Shown here in pieces: positions 26,341 to 36,721 of a stretch of DNA of 64,000 nucleotides. The stretch comes from Bacteroidota bacterium. GTDB taxonomy: Bacteria; Bacteroidota; Bacteroidia; AKYH767-A; 2013-40CM-41-45. The DNA is taken from positions 1-64,000 of the forward strand of contig JADKIH010000026.1 in NCBI GenBank assembly GCA_016721305.1. The letters are read 5' to 3'. Each line of letters starts with the position of its first letter. Within the stretch, counting starts at the first letter, position 1. A program made the translations under genes and the position numbers. A model generated the notes under the pieces. That model saw only the letters and a list, made by a program, of their open reading frames with translations, had not been told where the DNA came from and made no database searches.

Positions 26341-27632
26341 TTATTTTATTCCGTATTTAGTTTGATACTTATTGTAGAGTTGCTTTTGTACGTTATCCAG
26401 ATTTATTTCTTTACCGCCAATAAAGGCCGTCTCTACATTTTGTGTTCTCATATCAAGAGCATCACCTGAAGAGATAAATAATGTTGCGTCCTTTCCTACT
26501 TCCAGCGACCCTGCTGTCTGGTCAATGCCTAAAATCGTTGCAGCATTCATTGTAAGGGCCATGACAGCTTCTTCCTGCGTCAATCCGAATCCAACTCCTG
26601 TGCCGGCCATAAATCCGAGATTACGCGATTGCCACGAGCTCTCTATGCTAACCGTGTAAAGTATGCCTGCTTTTTGAAGAATGGATGGCATCTTGTATGG
26701 CAATGCTACATCATCGTCTTCACGCGAAGGCAATGAATGAGTGCGTCCTAAAATAACGGCAACACTATTTGCCTTCAGAACATCGGTAATCAAATATGAA
26801 TCTGCTCCGCCGACAATGACAAGCTTCAACGCCATGCGCTTTGCCATATCTACTGCACTAACGATCTCTTTCACATAATCGCAATGAACATATAGCTTTT
26901 TGCTTCCGTCAAACAATCCACGCATCGCATCGAACTTGAGATTCTTTTCCTGTGGTGCTGAATTCGCACAATAGGCTTTTGCCTCGCGGAAAAATAACTC
27001 AAGGTCACTGATGTTCCTTTGAATTTTTTGTCGTTGCACGTCTTCCGGTTCGGCACGTGGCGATTTCACTACATACATACGCGGCCAATTCACGTGAATG
27101 CCATCATCGGCTTTGTAAGTTGCATCTTCCCAATTCCATCCGTCCAATTGCATGACAGAAGATTGTCCGGAAATAATTCCACCCTGCGGAACGACTTGCT
27201 CAAGTAAAACACCGTTGCTTCTGACTGTCGGGATAATTTTCGAGTCAGTATTGTATGCAATTACACTGCGAACATTTGGATTCATCTCCCCTACTTCATA
27301 ATTATCGGACATCGATCGAATCATATCTATTTCCGTCAAGCCCAAGCTCGAATTGCAATCGATAAATCCCGGATAAATCTGCTTCCCGCCGGCATCAATC
27401 ACTTTCGAATATGCTGAACGATTAATACGAATTGTTTTAGCATCGGCCACGAGAGTCAATTTGCCATTCTCAAAGCCGATAGCTGAATTCTCGATGACAC
27501 GACCATTGCCCAAATGAGCTGTCGCATTCATGATAAGCACTCGACCGGTATCCAATTTCGCAGGAGCAGGGTTTTGAGCCTGCGCCTGAATTGCTGTAAT
27601 GAGTATAATAGAAGTGACAATATCTTTTTCAT
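26341..27632 (-). CDS. secreted amidohydrolase family protein (frameshift in the signal peptide)
   Basis: A metal-dependent amidohydrolase-fold protein of about 430 residues, of the type often found beside a 1000-residue homologue in Bacteroidota. A composite-domain start is visible (LIMNATAHLGNG..., YPGFIDCNSSLGL) and the C-terminal part is ALTMNAATILGIDQTAGSLEVGKDATLFI. The usual HxH metal motif after GFID is replaced by DCNSS, so the canonical metal site is altered. Translation from ATG 27632 gives M-K-K-I-L-S-L-L-L-Y and then loses frame; one base missing near 27603-27608 would continue L-I-T-A-I-Q-A-Q-A-Q-N-P, a normal signal peptide. It lies just downstream of the larger amidohydrolase gene and is probably cotranscribed. 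Confidence 0.85.
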
Positions 27633-27697
27633 GTTGTGATCGGATCTGGATGGATTAACGGATAAAAATAAATTCTGACTCATCGCAATGCTTGATC

Positions 27698-30669
27698 TCA
27701 GTTGCCTTCATCGCAGGCTTTGAGCACCTTCGCCTTGTTTTTCGCATCAGTCATTTTTTGCGACCAATCGTGCGCTTTCATCGCTAATCTCTTTTGCATT
27801 TGAGCATCGCGAGTCAGATCGAAGTATTTTATTCCATCTACAAATGTGTAAACCGGACGAGCATAAATCGAAAGCGGATTGTCGTTCCATAAAACTAAGT
27901 CAGCATCTTTGCCGGCTTTGATACTACCAACTTTATCATCGATCCGAAGCATCTTCGCCGGATTAAGAGTAACAAATTTCCATGCATCCACTTCCGGAAC
28001 ATTTCCGTACTTCACGGCTTTCGCAGCTTCCTGATTTAATCGGCGAGCCATTTCAGGATCATCACTATTGTAAGAAACATTAATTCCGACCTTATACATG
28101 ATCGCACCATTGTACGGAATTGCCTCGTACACTTCATACTTATATGCCCACCAGTCGCTAAAAGAAGATGCCCCGCGAACACCATGAGCTTTCATTTTAT
28201 CGGCAACTTTATATCCTTCGAGAATGTGAGTGAAAGTATTCACTTTAAACCCAAACGTATCGGCCACATGCATGAGCATATTGATTTCACCCTGTTCAGC
28301 TATGACAGGTAATGAAACGCTTGCTGTCCAGAATTTCTGATAATGCATCCAATTCCAGATCACGACGAGGAGCCATGCTTCCTGCTTTCTTTCCATCGGA
28401 GTTATACTTCTTCCAGGCAAGCGAATATTCTTTTGCACGGGTGAAGTAATCCATATAAACCTGCTCAACTCCCATGCGCGTTTGCGGGAAACGCAAAACC
28501 TGCTTATCGCCCCAATGACTTTGCTTTACGTTTTCACCCAAAGCAAATTTGATAAAGCCCGGCCATCCTTCAAACTTCAACTTCTCCGGTGATGATCCCC
28601 AGCGTAACTTGATTAATTGCGTTTGTCCACCGATTGCATTTGCACTTCCATGCAATAAATGCGAGCAGGTTACACCGCCGGCTAACTGGCGGTAAATTTG
28701 AACATCATCTGCATCCACCACATCGCCAATTCTTACTTCCGCGCTCGAAGATTGTGTGCCTTCGTTTACGTCATCAGAAATTGCAATATGCGAATGTTCA
28801 TCGATGATTCCCGATGTTAAATGCTTTCCTGTTCCGTCGATTTCTTCCGTACCTGCAGGAACTTTTAACGACTTACCGATTTGTGATATCTTTCCTCCGC
28901 TTACATAGACATCGGTATTTTGTAAAATGCCGTCTTGCTCATTTGTCCATACTGTAGCATTACGAACGACAAAATTACTTGCCTTCGGAAGTTCTTTAAA
29001 ACCGTAAGCTATGTTCGGATAGTAAACCGCTCCGCGATTAGTATCTTTTTTCGATGAATCGGTTTTAGCAACCGGAGCCGTGTACGATGAATCCATCTTC
29101 GCCGACCATTTTCCCCACTGCCCATTCGGAAGAAGAACATTACCGCTCCAATTCCCGTCGTTCATATTTCCTGTGAGACGATAAACGCCCTTGCCTTCTT
29201 TCTTCAACTCAAATTGAATGGAGAGAATTTGTCCCTGACGATTGAGAGACGCCTTAACTGCCGATGTGTCTTCGTAAACCGAAGTCTCATTTGAAGAAAG
29301 ATCAGCTCCGGAAATCATCATTCGTATTGCTTTGCGCTCACCAATCTTGAGTGAGTAGTTTCCTCGAATGTCAGGCGCTGAAAAATCGGAGAACTGATAA
29401 CGCTTGCCCTTTATCCAATTTTCAAAAATCGAATTGTCTTTATCGAAAAGCGATTTTGATGTAATCAAAAAATTCGCCAGCATACCTTTTTTCAAAGCTC
29501 CGGCCTGATCATCGATTTTCAATAACGACGCAGGTGTGCTTGTAAGTGATTTCAAAGCATCGGCTTCACTTAGTCCATTGTCGATGGCTTTGCGTAAGTT
29601 CTTCCAAAAATCAGATTTGTTCTTAAGATCCGATGTTGTAATGGCGAATGGAATTTTTGCCGAAGCTACCATTGATGGATTTGCCGGCGCCAATTCCCAT
29701 TCTTTCATTTGACGCAGAGAAATATTCATCACATCATATGCGTCGGAGAAATCATAGGCTTCGGGATAATTCAGCGGAAGAATGAGCGGACAAGCAGCTT
29801 CGCTTAGTTCATTGAGTCGTTCATACTCATTTCCTCCGCCCTTAACGATAAAATTCATTCCGAACTCTTTTCCAATTTTTGCAACACGCAAATCGTTTTG
29901 CTTATCGTTCGCTTCGAAAATTTGCGGGAGCGATTTTTCTTTATTGATTGCGTCGAGAGAAATATTGAATTCCTTCTTTGTATCCGCCGTCTTCATACCA
30001 TTTCGCATCGTAGAAAGACTGACGAATGAGAGCAATGCTACCCATCAGCGACGACGGATAATCTTGTGTCGAAGAACCTTTATCGAAAGAGTAATTTGCC
30101 GCAGCACGGTCGCGGATGATTAAATCATTTTCACGTCCGTCGCCGAGGAGAATAACAGTAGAAGTTCCGCGAAGGATTCCGTCGCGCATAATAGAGTTGA
30201 CCGTACCAAATCCCATTCGTCGCATTTCATCGGCTTTTTTTGTGTCGACAACAATATTCTTATGCGCTTCATATTCGGAACGAACGGCCTGATTCCAGTC
30301 GTACGCGCCTTTTGTATTCGAAATAAATTGAGGATAGCGATCGAAGTCGGTCTGACGTTTTACTTCCGGCATTCCATAGTCAGTGAACATATCGATGAGC
30401 GACGGATAGATATGCTTGCCTTTGAGATCAAACACAACGGCATCGGCAGGAATTGAAAGTCCCTTTGCTACATCCACTACCTTACCATCGCGAACGATTA
30501 AAGTAGCCGAGTCGATCGTAGTCTGATAATCGACATGCACTTTGGCGTTTGCGAAAACGTAAGTAGTATGTCGTGGATCGGTAGTGCCGTTTACCGGAAA
30601 AGTTTCCTGTGCGTGTAGCAGGAAAGATGATTGAATGAATACGGCAACGAGCAGTAGTTTTCTGATCAT
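27698..30669 (-). CDS. large secreted amidohydrolase family protein, in three frames
   Basis: About 990 residues once joined. The signal peptide (IRKLLLVAVFIQSSFLLHAQ) is followed by a degenerate N-terminal amidohydrolase-like half, then a second half with the metal motif HSHIAI (DEHSHIAIS, about residue 630) and NTFTHILEGYKVADKMK, SSFSDWWAYKYE, VSYNSDDPEMARRL, LNPAKMLRIDDKVGSIKAGKDADLVLW, characteristic of imidazolonepropionase-like amidohydrolases. Frames break near 29972 (after YEDGGYKE, an extra G) and near 28300 (after FITCHS, within a Tyr codon region). All three pieces align end to end, so this is one gene with two lesions. Substrate unknown. Paired with the gene at 26341-27632. Confidence 0.88.
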
Positions 30670-30754
30670 ATTAGAGGATATAGGAGGAGACGAATTTAGA
30701 TATTTTAAGAAATAGCGGAAGTGGTTTAACTTTTTCTTAGGTTAAATGTGGGAG

Positions 30755-30978
30755 GTGTTTCCCGCAGATATCGCAGAAATTAGCAGAAATCAAGTAAGGT
30801 AGTGTTTCCCGCAGATAACGCAGAAATTAGCAGAAATCGAGCAAGGTGGTGTTTCCCGCAGATATCGCAGAAATTAGCAGAAATCGCAGAAAACTCTTAT
30901 GCTCTTCTTGTGATTCCTTGTGGCACTTGTGAGCTTGTGGTAAAATCACCACATCGTAACCCGCAACTCGCAACCCGC
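30755..30978. repeat. tandem CGCAG-type repeats, CTTGTGG module and a GCAACCC array
   Basis: Three copies of GTTTCCCGCAGAT...CGCAGAAATTAGCAGAAATC (starting about 30757, 30808 and 30851), then CTTCTTGTGATTCCTTGTGG...GTGGTAAAATCACCAC (30903-30952), then four GCAACCC/GTAACCC heptamers ending directly at the reconstructed hflX stop (30979-30981). Confidence 0.85.
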
Positions 30979-32162
30979 CTACACATTCGGATACCTCGCC
31001 ATATGTATCTTCCTAACTTCCTCAGTCAATAGCTGACGCAATTCGTCGATATTTACCTTTTGAAGGCTGAGATGAAGACACACTGACCGTCGATGCGATT
31101 CAACCAGCTACGGCGGAGTTCTTCGAGAGAGATATTTTCTCTGGTTTCAGGAGTTAAGTCGTCGGCTTCTTTTTCGACCCATTGATAGGCGTCGATTTTA
31201 TTGAAAACGATGATGCTCTTTTTATCACCCGCTCCGATATCAACGAGAGTTTGATTAACGACGTGCAACTGATCTTCGAAATTCGGATGTGAAATATCGA
31301 CGACGTGCAGAAGAATATCGGCTTCGCGCACTTCATCGAGCGTCGATTTGAACGACTCGATCAGATCGTGCGGGAGCTTACGGATGAAACCAACGGTATC
31401 TGAAAGGAGAAAAGGAATATTGTCGTAGACAATTTTTCGTACCGTCGTATCGAGCGTAGCGAACAATTTATTTTCGGCAAACACATCGCTTTTGCTCAAA
31501 AGATTCATGAGCGTCGACTTGCCGACGTTTGTATATCCGACGAGAGCAACGCGAACTAATTCGCCTCGTTGTTTACGTTGTGTTTGAGATTGCTTTTCAA
31601 AATCGCGCAGTTTGCCCTTGAGTTTCGCGAGCTTGTCTTTGATGACACGACGATCGGTTTCAATTTCCGATTCACCCGGACCACGCATACCGATACCTCC
31701 GCGTTGCTTCTCCAAGTGAGTCCACATACGCGTAAGTCGTGGCAGCAAGTATTGATATTGCGCCAATTCAACCTGAGCCTTCGCCTGAGCCGTACGGGCA
31801 CGATTGGCAAAAATGTCGAGGATAAGATTATTGCGGTCGAGCACGCGGCATTCTAAAGCCTGTTCGATATTACGAATTTGCGATCCGCTAAGTTCGTCGT
31901 CGAAGATGGCAATAGAGACATTATTCGCCTTGATGAAATCGTGAATCTGCTGCAGCTTACCGCTACCTATAAAAGTTTTCGAATCGGGGTGATCGAGTTT
32001 CTGTGTGAAGCGCTGCAACGTAACAGCGCCGGCAGTTTCAGCCAGGAAAGCAAGCTCATCGAGATACTCCGTCACTTGTTGTTCGCTCTGATTTTTGGAA
32101 ATAATTCCGACCAGAACAGCTGACTCCTTTTGATTAACCGGCACTACAATACTTTTACCCAC
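30979..32162 (-). CDS. hflX: GTPase HflX (frameshift near the C-terminus)
   Basis: Ribosome-associated GTPase that rescues or splits stalled and heat-damaged ribosomes. The N-terminal HflX domain (about 1-190) contains the nucleotide-binding glycine-rich segment KQRGGIGMRGPGESEIETDRR; the G domain has GYTNVGKST (P-loop), DTVGFIRKLP (G3) and FNKID (G4). The open frame stops early at ISAFKR, but restoring one A in the plus-strand T4 at 31058-31061 continues N-I-D-E-L-R-Q-L-L-T-E-E-V-R-K-I-H-M-A-R-Y-P to a TAG at 30979, the normal HflX end. I therefore give the longer extent. The stop touches a heptamer array. Confidence 0.93.
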
Positions 32163-32183
32163 GCTCTTGATTCAAATGATTTA

Positions 32184-32840
32184 CTAATGAGCTGTTGTAT
32201 CAGCCGGAGCAACTTTCAGGCTTTGCACAAATTGAGCAACGGAAGAAATTTCTTCTTCAGTTAACACGGCAGAATAACCCGGCATTTTGCCTTTGCTTCC
32301 ATCGCGTACCATTTGCTGAATATCGTCGTATCCAAAAACAGAGATCGAAAGATCTTTGGCATTACGATATAATTTCTTGCCATCGGCACCATGGCAGAAG
32401 CCACAGTTCTGATGATATACTAAAGCACCCTGAGCAAATTTCGGATCAGCACCTTCGTTGTTCAGTTCAACTTTTGCTTTGATGAATGGTTTGTTACGAC
32501 TTGCTTCTGCGAGACCGTAAGCACCGATGATAAGCAGAAGAGAAACAAGAGCCAGGCCGTAACGCATTTTCTTAAATCCGATTACTGCGAGAGGAATGCT
32601 CACCACAACTAATACGAGCTTAATTATATGCAATGTCTTGATACCGCCAAGCATTACAAACAGCCAGATACCCGTAACGAGGAATAACGTACTGATGATC
32701 ATTTCCGGCACTTTGGTGATGCGGCTATATTTTTCCAGCATGGGCTTGCTGGTAAATAGTAAGATTGTTTTGATCACATATGTGAGCAGAAAAAGCATTA
32801 CAGAGATGCTGTGAATGCGGACAAGTAGGTTTGAATCCAT
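32184..32840 (-). CDS. membrane protein with C-terminal cytochrome c domain
   Basis: A 218-residue protein. Residues 1-120 carry four hydrophobic helices in a SirB-like pattern (VRIHSISVMLFLLTYVIKTILLF, MIISTLFLVTGIWLFVML, IIKLVLVVVSIPLAVIGF, ALVSLLLIIGAYG). Residues about 130-215 form a class I cytochrome c with CGFCH as the heme site and Met in GKMPGYSAVLTEEE as the likely sixth ligand. It would face the periplasm and carry electrons near the inner membrane; partner unknown. A -7 box (TATTTTTG, 32864-32857) precedes it by 16 nt. The gene ends 21 nt before hflX begins and may be cotranscribed with it. Confidence 0.9.
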   Translation of the reverse strand: MDSNLLVRIHSISVMLFLLTYVIKTILLFTSKPMLEKYSRITKVPEMIISTLFLVTGIWLFVMLGGIKTLHIIKLVLVVVSIPLAVIGFKKMRYGLALVSLLLIIGAYGLAEASRNKPFIKAKVELNNEGADPKFAQGALVYHQNCGFCHGADGKKLYRNAKDLSISVFGYDDIQQMVRDGSKGKMPGYSAVLTEEEISSVAQFVQSLKVAPADTTAH

Positions 32841-32856
32841 AGAGGTAAATTTCGTC

Positions 32857-32864
32857 CAAAAATA
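32857..32864 (-). promoter_or_regulatory. -7 promoter box of the cytochrome c gene (TATTTTTG)
   Basis: Perfect TAnnTTTG on the minus strand; start codon 16 nt downstream. Confidence 0.5.
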
Positions 32865-32962
32865 GAAAAGATATCGTTTACAATGACAATCATCATCACT
32901 TTCATCACAATTGTTTCAACGATTGAAATCGTCGGTGTTGAGCGGGAATAGCCTATTAGGCA

Positions 32963-32996
32963 CAAAAAAAGGCAGAGCTGTGAAAAGCCCTGCCTG
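32963..32996 (-). terminator. terminator after the T9SS protein gene
   Basis: On the minus strand AGGCAG (32995-32990) pairs with CTGCCT (32975-32970) around an internal GGCTTTTCACAGCT, followed by T7. It lies 36 nt after the stop at 33032. Confidence 0.85.
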
Positions 32997-33031
32997 AATA
33001 ATCTTTTGGAACAAACAGTTCCGGATATTGT

Positions 33032-33964
33032 TTAGCGATTTACCGAAAAATGTCGCGAGCTGATAGTCGCACCATTTCCTGATAAACGAAGGATATAAGA
33101 TCCTGAAGGAAGTGTTGAAATATCGATTCTTTCCTTAGATGTCGGCATTGTAGCTTCCATTGCCAATCGACCGTTTGCGTCGTAAACCGCATAGCTCATT
33201 TTCATAGCTGATTTCAGCTCAGCGTCGATAGTTATATAGTCTTGTGCCGGATTTGGATATACTTCGAAACGTTTGATTTGATCAGCCATTTCATCGATTC
33301 CAACGAATCCGAAGAAATTAAGAGAGTCTACAACGAGTTCGCTTCCGACAGCTACTGTAGCGCCATTCAGACCTTCACGAGAAGATTGCATGAGGATAAG
33401 GCATGTATCGGGGCGATTAACGAAATCACGATAAACGAGAGGAACTACAAACTGAGTGTAGCTTGCAGCGCTCGATAGCGTCATGACACCGGCAGCGATG
33501 GTGTCGCGATTAGCGCCATTTCTGAGGAGAAGGAATACACTTACAAGGGCGCTGTCAGAAGCACCTGCCGGAGCGTATTTGTATTGGCCTGAGAAGAATT
33601 TTGAACGAGCTGTATCAGCCATTCCACCGTTGAAGATGAAAGACGCTCCTACTTGTTGAACGATACCATTAGTAGCAATCGCAGGTCCTTTGATCGGGAA
33701 GCCGAGATAAGTGATTTGAGAGCTCGTCAAGTGCAAAGAATAAGTTCCGTCGAATGGATCGTTACCTTTTGTTGCAGAGTTACCTCCTGCATTCGCAAGA
33801 GTAATACTGTCGGTAGTTGTCCAACCGGTCGGATATTCACCGGCGCCAACACCCGGAACAGCATAACCTGTCCAGTCTTCAAAACTTGCATTAGAAATTG
33901 TCTGAGCAAATCCGATCATCGAAACGAAGATCAGTGCGAGAGAAGTAAAGATTGTTTTTTTCAT
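33032..33964 (-). CDS. secreted protein with T9SS C-terminal sorting domain
   Basis: A 310-residue exported protein. Signal peptide 1-20 (ending IGFAQ). The mature part starts ISNASFEDWTG, a phrase frequent in T9SS cargo with a galactose-binding-like or PCMD-type beta-sandwich (about 22-215, including PFDGTYSLHLTSS). No catalytic residues are evident. The last 80 residues are a type A sorting domain: YPNPAQDYITI, then LPSGSYILRLSG and the final Arg. Promoter box (TATTTTTG) and terminator are both visible, so it is a single-gene unit. Function unknown; surface adhesion or carbohydrate binding is conceivable only. Confidence 0.87.
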   Translation of the reverse strand: MKKTIFTSLALIFVSMIGFAQTISNASFEDWTGYAVPGVGAGEYPTGWTTTDSITLANAGGNSATKGNDPFDGTYSLHLTSSQITYLGFPIKGPAIATNGIVQQVGASFIFNGGMADTARSKFFSGQYKYAPAGASDSALVSVFLLLRNGANRDTIAAGVMTLSSAASYTQFVVPLVYRDFVNRPDTCLILMQSSREGLNGATVAVGSELVVDSLNFFGFVGIDEMADQIKRFEVYPNPAQDYITIDAELKSAMKMSYAVYDANGRLAMEATMPTSKERIDISTLPSGSYILRLSGNGATISSRHFSVNR

Positions 33965-34020
33965 TTATGGATGAGTTTGGCTAGGAGTTATCAGGCGGAA
34001 TTGCCGTCGTGAACGGTTCT

Positions 34021-34028
34021 CAAAAATA
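34021..34028 (-). promoter_or_regulatory. -7 promoter box of the T9SS protein gene (TATTTTTG)
   Basis: Perfect TAnnTTTG on the minus strand, 56 nt before the start codon at 33964. Confidence 0.5.
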
Positions 34029-34065
34029 GGAAAAAAAGCCCTTATACTATTGGTCTAAAACTAAA

Positions 34066-34093
34066 AAAGCATCCCTTTTGAGGATGCTTTTGA
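34066..34093 (-). terminator. terminator of the lytic transglycosylase gene
   Basis: AAAGCATCC (34066-34074) and GGATGCTTT (34082-34090); the minus strand continues with further T. It lies 19 nt after the stop at 34110. Confidence 0.88.
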
Positions 34094-34109
34094 AAATATC
34101 GTTACAGTC

Positions 34110-35675
34110 TTAGCCGGCAATAAGGACTTTTAGCTTAGTTCCGACTTTAAGTTCGTTCGACTGAAGGTTGTTTAATTGCTTAAGTTGTTCAACTGTGATG
34201 CCCTGGTAACGTTGAGCAATTTTCCAGAGTGTATCGCCGGGAGCGACAGTGTGGAATACCACTTTTTCGCCAACGGTTTTTTCAACCTGAGTTACTTGCT
34301 TGTCAGTCTGAGCTGAATCTTTTGAATCTGGTTTAGAAGCGAGAGTCTGATTCCCATTCGCATCGGAATTCTGAGCCAGCTTTTCTGATTTCTTTTTATC
34401 GGCTACATATACCGTTAGACGTTGACCGGCTACCAGCTTAGTGCTGCGAAGGTGATTCCATTTTTTCAATTCCGCTACCGAACAAGAATAACGATTTGCA
34501 ATTGTTTGCAAATGCTCGCCACGTTTTACTTTGTGAATCTTGCGAACGTCGCCCCCGTTATTGTTATCGCCAAGATCATTCGCCGCCATCAACGCCGATG
34601 CATCCGCATCTTCCGGTTTAAAAACAGAAGAAAGATTAGCGATGTACGAATTGATTTTGTTAGCAGGTAAACGAACCGGCATTTGTTCATCGGCATCAGG
34701 AACGACACCGCGTTTGTAAACCGGATTCAGGTACGTGAGTAATTCAATTGGAGTATTCGTTGCGTCGGCAATTGATTTCAGAGAAACCTTTTGATCGACG
34801 AGAACAGTATCAGCCTGGAAGTATGAAAGCACCGGTTGAACAGCAGTTAAGTTATGTTCGGCCGGATACGACATCAGATAAGTTACAGCGATAAAAGCAG
34901 GAACGTATCCGCGAGTTTCTTTAGGAAGATAAGGAGCGATTTCCCAGAATGTATGTTTACCTCCGCTGCGAGCGATGGCACGATTCACATTACCCGGACC
35001 GCAATTGTAGGCAGCGATAACGAGTAACCAATCGTTGTAAATAGCATACATATCTTTGAAATACTGACAAGCAGCAAGTGTTGCTTTTTCCGGATCACGA
35101 CGTTCGTCGATCATCGAATTAATTTTCAGATTGTAAAGCTTACCTGTTCCGAGCATGAATTGCCAGAGACCTGTAGCACCAACGCGAGAAACAGCTGTTG
35201 GATTCAATGCACTTTCAACGATAGAGAGATATTTGAACTCAAGAGGCAAACCTTGTTGATCAAGAATTTGCTCATACATTGGAAAGTAAAAATTAGAGAG
35301 ACCCATTACACGCTCTGTAAGTCCGCGTTTTCTCACGGCATACATATCGATGTATTCTTTTACCTGACTGTTATAGCAAAGAGGAATCGGAGTTTGAATT
35401 TTCTCCATGCGTTTTTGATAGATGTCGGCAGAGTATGTCGGCACATCATTCGGCATGAAAGTATTTCCCTGATGAGAGTAGATCGATGTACTGTTCAGAC
35501 GTTGAACATAAGTCAGATTTACCAGGCTGTCGAGCGTAGCAGAGATCGGGTCAACGTCCGTTGGAATGGCCGTTGCCTCCTCGTTGATGAGCTGAGCAGA
35601 TGCAGGAGTATAAAAAGAAAACACCATTGCAGTCAGCAATGATGCGGATAGTAATAGCTTGGAAATTGTCTTCAT
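34110..35675 (-). CDS. membrane-bound lytic transglycosylase with two LysM domains (MltD-like)
   Basis: Cleaves peptidoglycan glycan strands in the periplasm. The 521 residues begin with a signal peptide (1-27, ending ASA). The transglycosylase family 1 domain (about 130-270) has the catalytic Glu in SIVESALNP, then GATGLWQFM, AACQYFKDMY and AAYNCGPGNVNRAI. Two LysM domains follow (about 380-424, VKRGEHLQTIANRYSC; and about 475-520, HTVAPGDTLWKIAQRY), linked by a Lys/Ser/Gln-rich spacer; they bind glycan. No lipobox Cys was seen, unlike E. coli MltD. Own promoter and terminator. Frame intact. Confidence 0.93.
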   Translation of the reverse strand: MKTISKLLLSASLLTAMVFSFYTPASAQLINEEATAIPTDVDPISATLDSLVNLTYVQRLNSTSIYSHQGNTFMPNDVPTYSADIYQKRMEKIQTPIPLCYNSQVKEYIDMYAVRKRGLTERVMGLSNFYFPMYEQILDQQGLPLEFKYLSIVESALNPTAVSRVGATGLWQFMLGTGKLYNLKINSMIDERRDPEKATLAACQYFKDMYAIYNDWLLVIAAYNCGPGNVNRAIARSGGKHTFWEIAPYLPKETRGYVPAFIAVTYLMSYPAEHNLTAVQPVLSYFQADTVLVDQKVSLKSIADATNTPIELLTYLNPVYKRGVVPDADEQMPVRLPANKINSYIANLSSVFKPEDADASALMAANDLGDNNNGGDVRKIHKVKRGEHLQTIANRYSCSVAELKKWNHLRSTKLVAGQRLTVYVADKKKSEKLAQNSDANGNQTLASKPDSKDSAQTDKQVTQVEKTVGEKVVFHTVAPGDTLWKIAQRYQGITVEQLKQLNNLQSNELKVGTKLKVLIAG

Positions 35676-35746
35676 CGTCTAAGTCCCTCGTTTTTCAGTA
35701 ATTTTCGTCGTTTCTACATAAGTAGTCAGGAGATCAATTTGGTGTG

Positions 35747-35754
35747 CAAAGATA
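35747..35754 (-). promoter_or_regulatory. -7 promoter box of the lytic transglycosylase gene (TATCTTTG)
   Basis: Perfect TAnnTTTG on the minus strand, 71 nt before the start codon. Confidence 0.55.
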
Positions 35755-35918
35755 TGATTCTTCGTTGATTGTGCATTAATAATACGCCGCATCCCGAATA
35801 TGTTTACAGCTAATTGCCTGAGCTTCTTACAGTTCGCACTTTGTGCTTTTCAGGGATTAATCTAACGTACAGAAAGGGTGCTGTTTTAGGGCAAAAATCA
35901 AAAGGCTGGAGGAATTTG

Positions 35919-36190
35919 AAATTTAGAATTATGAAGTATGAAGGGTTTACCACAAGGGCACAAGGGCACAAGTAAACCACGAGGGCTTTCTGCGATTTCT
36001 GCTAATTTCTGCGATATCTGCGCGAAATCCTATCCTAGTCCTAAATGGTGCGAGCGTCAGTAGCAGTCCGAGTGAGCAGGTTCGCAACCCGCAACCCGCA
36101 ACTCGCAACCCGCAACCCGCAACCCGCAACCCGCAACCCGCAACTCGCAACCCGTAACCCGTAACCCGCAACCCGCAACCCGCAACCCCC
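35919..36190. repeat. mosaic of repeats ending in a 15-unit GCAACCC array
   Basis: AGAATTATGAA-type words (35925-35942), CACAAGGGCACAAGG (35948-35970), a CGCAG-type copy (35985-36022), the module GTGCGAG...AGTAGCAGTCCGAG (36046-36076), then fifteen heptamers at 36084-36188: GCAACCC mostly, two GCAACTC and two GTAACCC. 35755-35918 shows nothing else. Confidence 0.92.
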
Positions 36191-36272
36191 TTTTGGCTTT
36201 TGATTTATGCCTTTTGACTTGGTTTCCCCCCCCCATTAGCCCAAATAAATGGACATCCGCCCCACATCGCGG

Positions 36273-36280
36273 TACATTTG
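36273..36280 (+). promoter_or_regulatory. -7 promoter box (TACATTTG) before two orphan genes
   Basis: Perfect TAnnTTTG, 114 nt before the ATG at 36395. Confidence 0.5.
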
Positions 36281-36300
36281 ACTTGTCTATACCAATAATC

Positions 36301-36376
36301 ATGTTGCGCTGCTGTTAAGCAACATCTCTCGTCAAAAAAACCATGCTGAATTTGAGCCGGTGCCGTCGTGCCGGCT
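36301..36376 (+). promoter_or_regulatory. structured leader: two hairpins
   Basis: Stem 1 is ATGTTGC (36301-36307) with GCAACAT (36319-36325); stem 2 is AGCCGG (36355-36360) with CCGGCT (36371-36376). Both lie between the promoter and the ATG at 36395, so they would form in the 5' leader. No known riboswitch class recognised. Confidence 0.4.
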
Positions 36377-36394
36377 GACTAAAACGCGAAAGCA

Positions 36395-36721
36395 ATGGAA
36401 ACTGCTTTGCTTGGACTTGAACTGTCCGAAGTAATAAACAGACTGAAAGAAATGTTGATCCGTCAGGGCTTTATGGTGCAAACCATGATGACCGGTAATC
36501 CCGTAATTGTTGCATACCGTGAAGGTGGCTGGTTTCGGAAGCCTAAACAGCTGGTTCTTGAGATCAGCAGTTTGCAGAATAATGTTACCCGTATCGATAT
36601 CACGGCCATTATCGCAAACAAGAAAGACAGTCATCAGGCTGAAGAAGTCGTAGCCGAAAATTTCGCCACCGACATTTATCAAAACTTTAAAACGCTAGTG
36701 CATGCACATGGGATTAGATGA
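36395..36721 (+). CDS. hypothetical protein, 108 aa
   Basis: I do not recognise this protein. It starts with a helix (SEVINRLKEMLIRQGFMVQTM), followed by an alternating strand pattern (NPVIVAYREGGWF, KQLVLEISSL, VTRIDITAIIA) and an acidic helix (AEEVVAENFATDIYQNFKTLV). It is soluble with no signal or membrane segment. This could be a small alpha/beta domain. It is preceded by a good -7 box and a structured leader, and overlaps the next gene by 20 nt in another frame, so the pair is probably translated together. Codon use looks like that of the neighbouring genes. Unlike most genes here it has no array at its own end. Confidence 0.7.
   Translation: METALLGLELSEVINRLKEMLIRQGFMVQTMMTGNPVIVAYREGGWFRKPKQLVLEISSLQNNVTRIDITAIIANKKDSHQAEEVVAENFATDIYQNFKTLVHAHGIR

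Noticed and set aside
36084..36188. CRISPR array
   Set aside because: Units are 7 bp with no spacers and no cas genes nearby.
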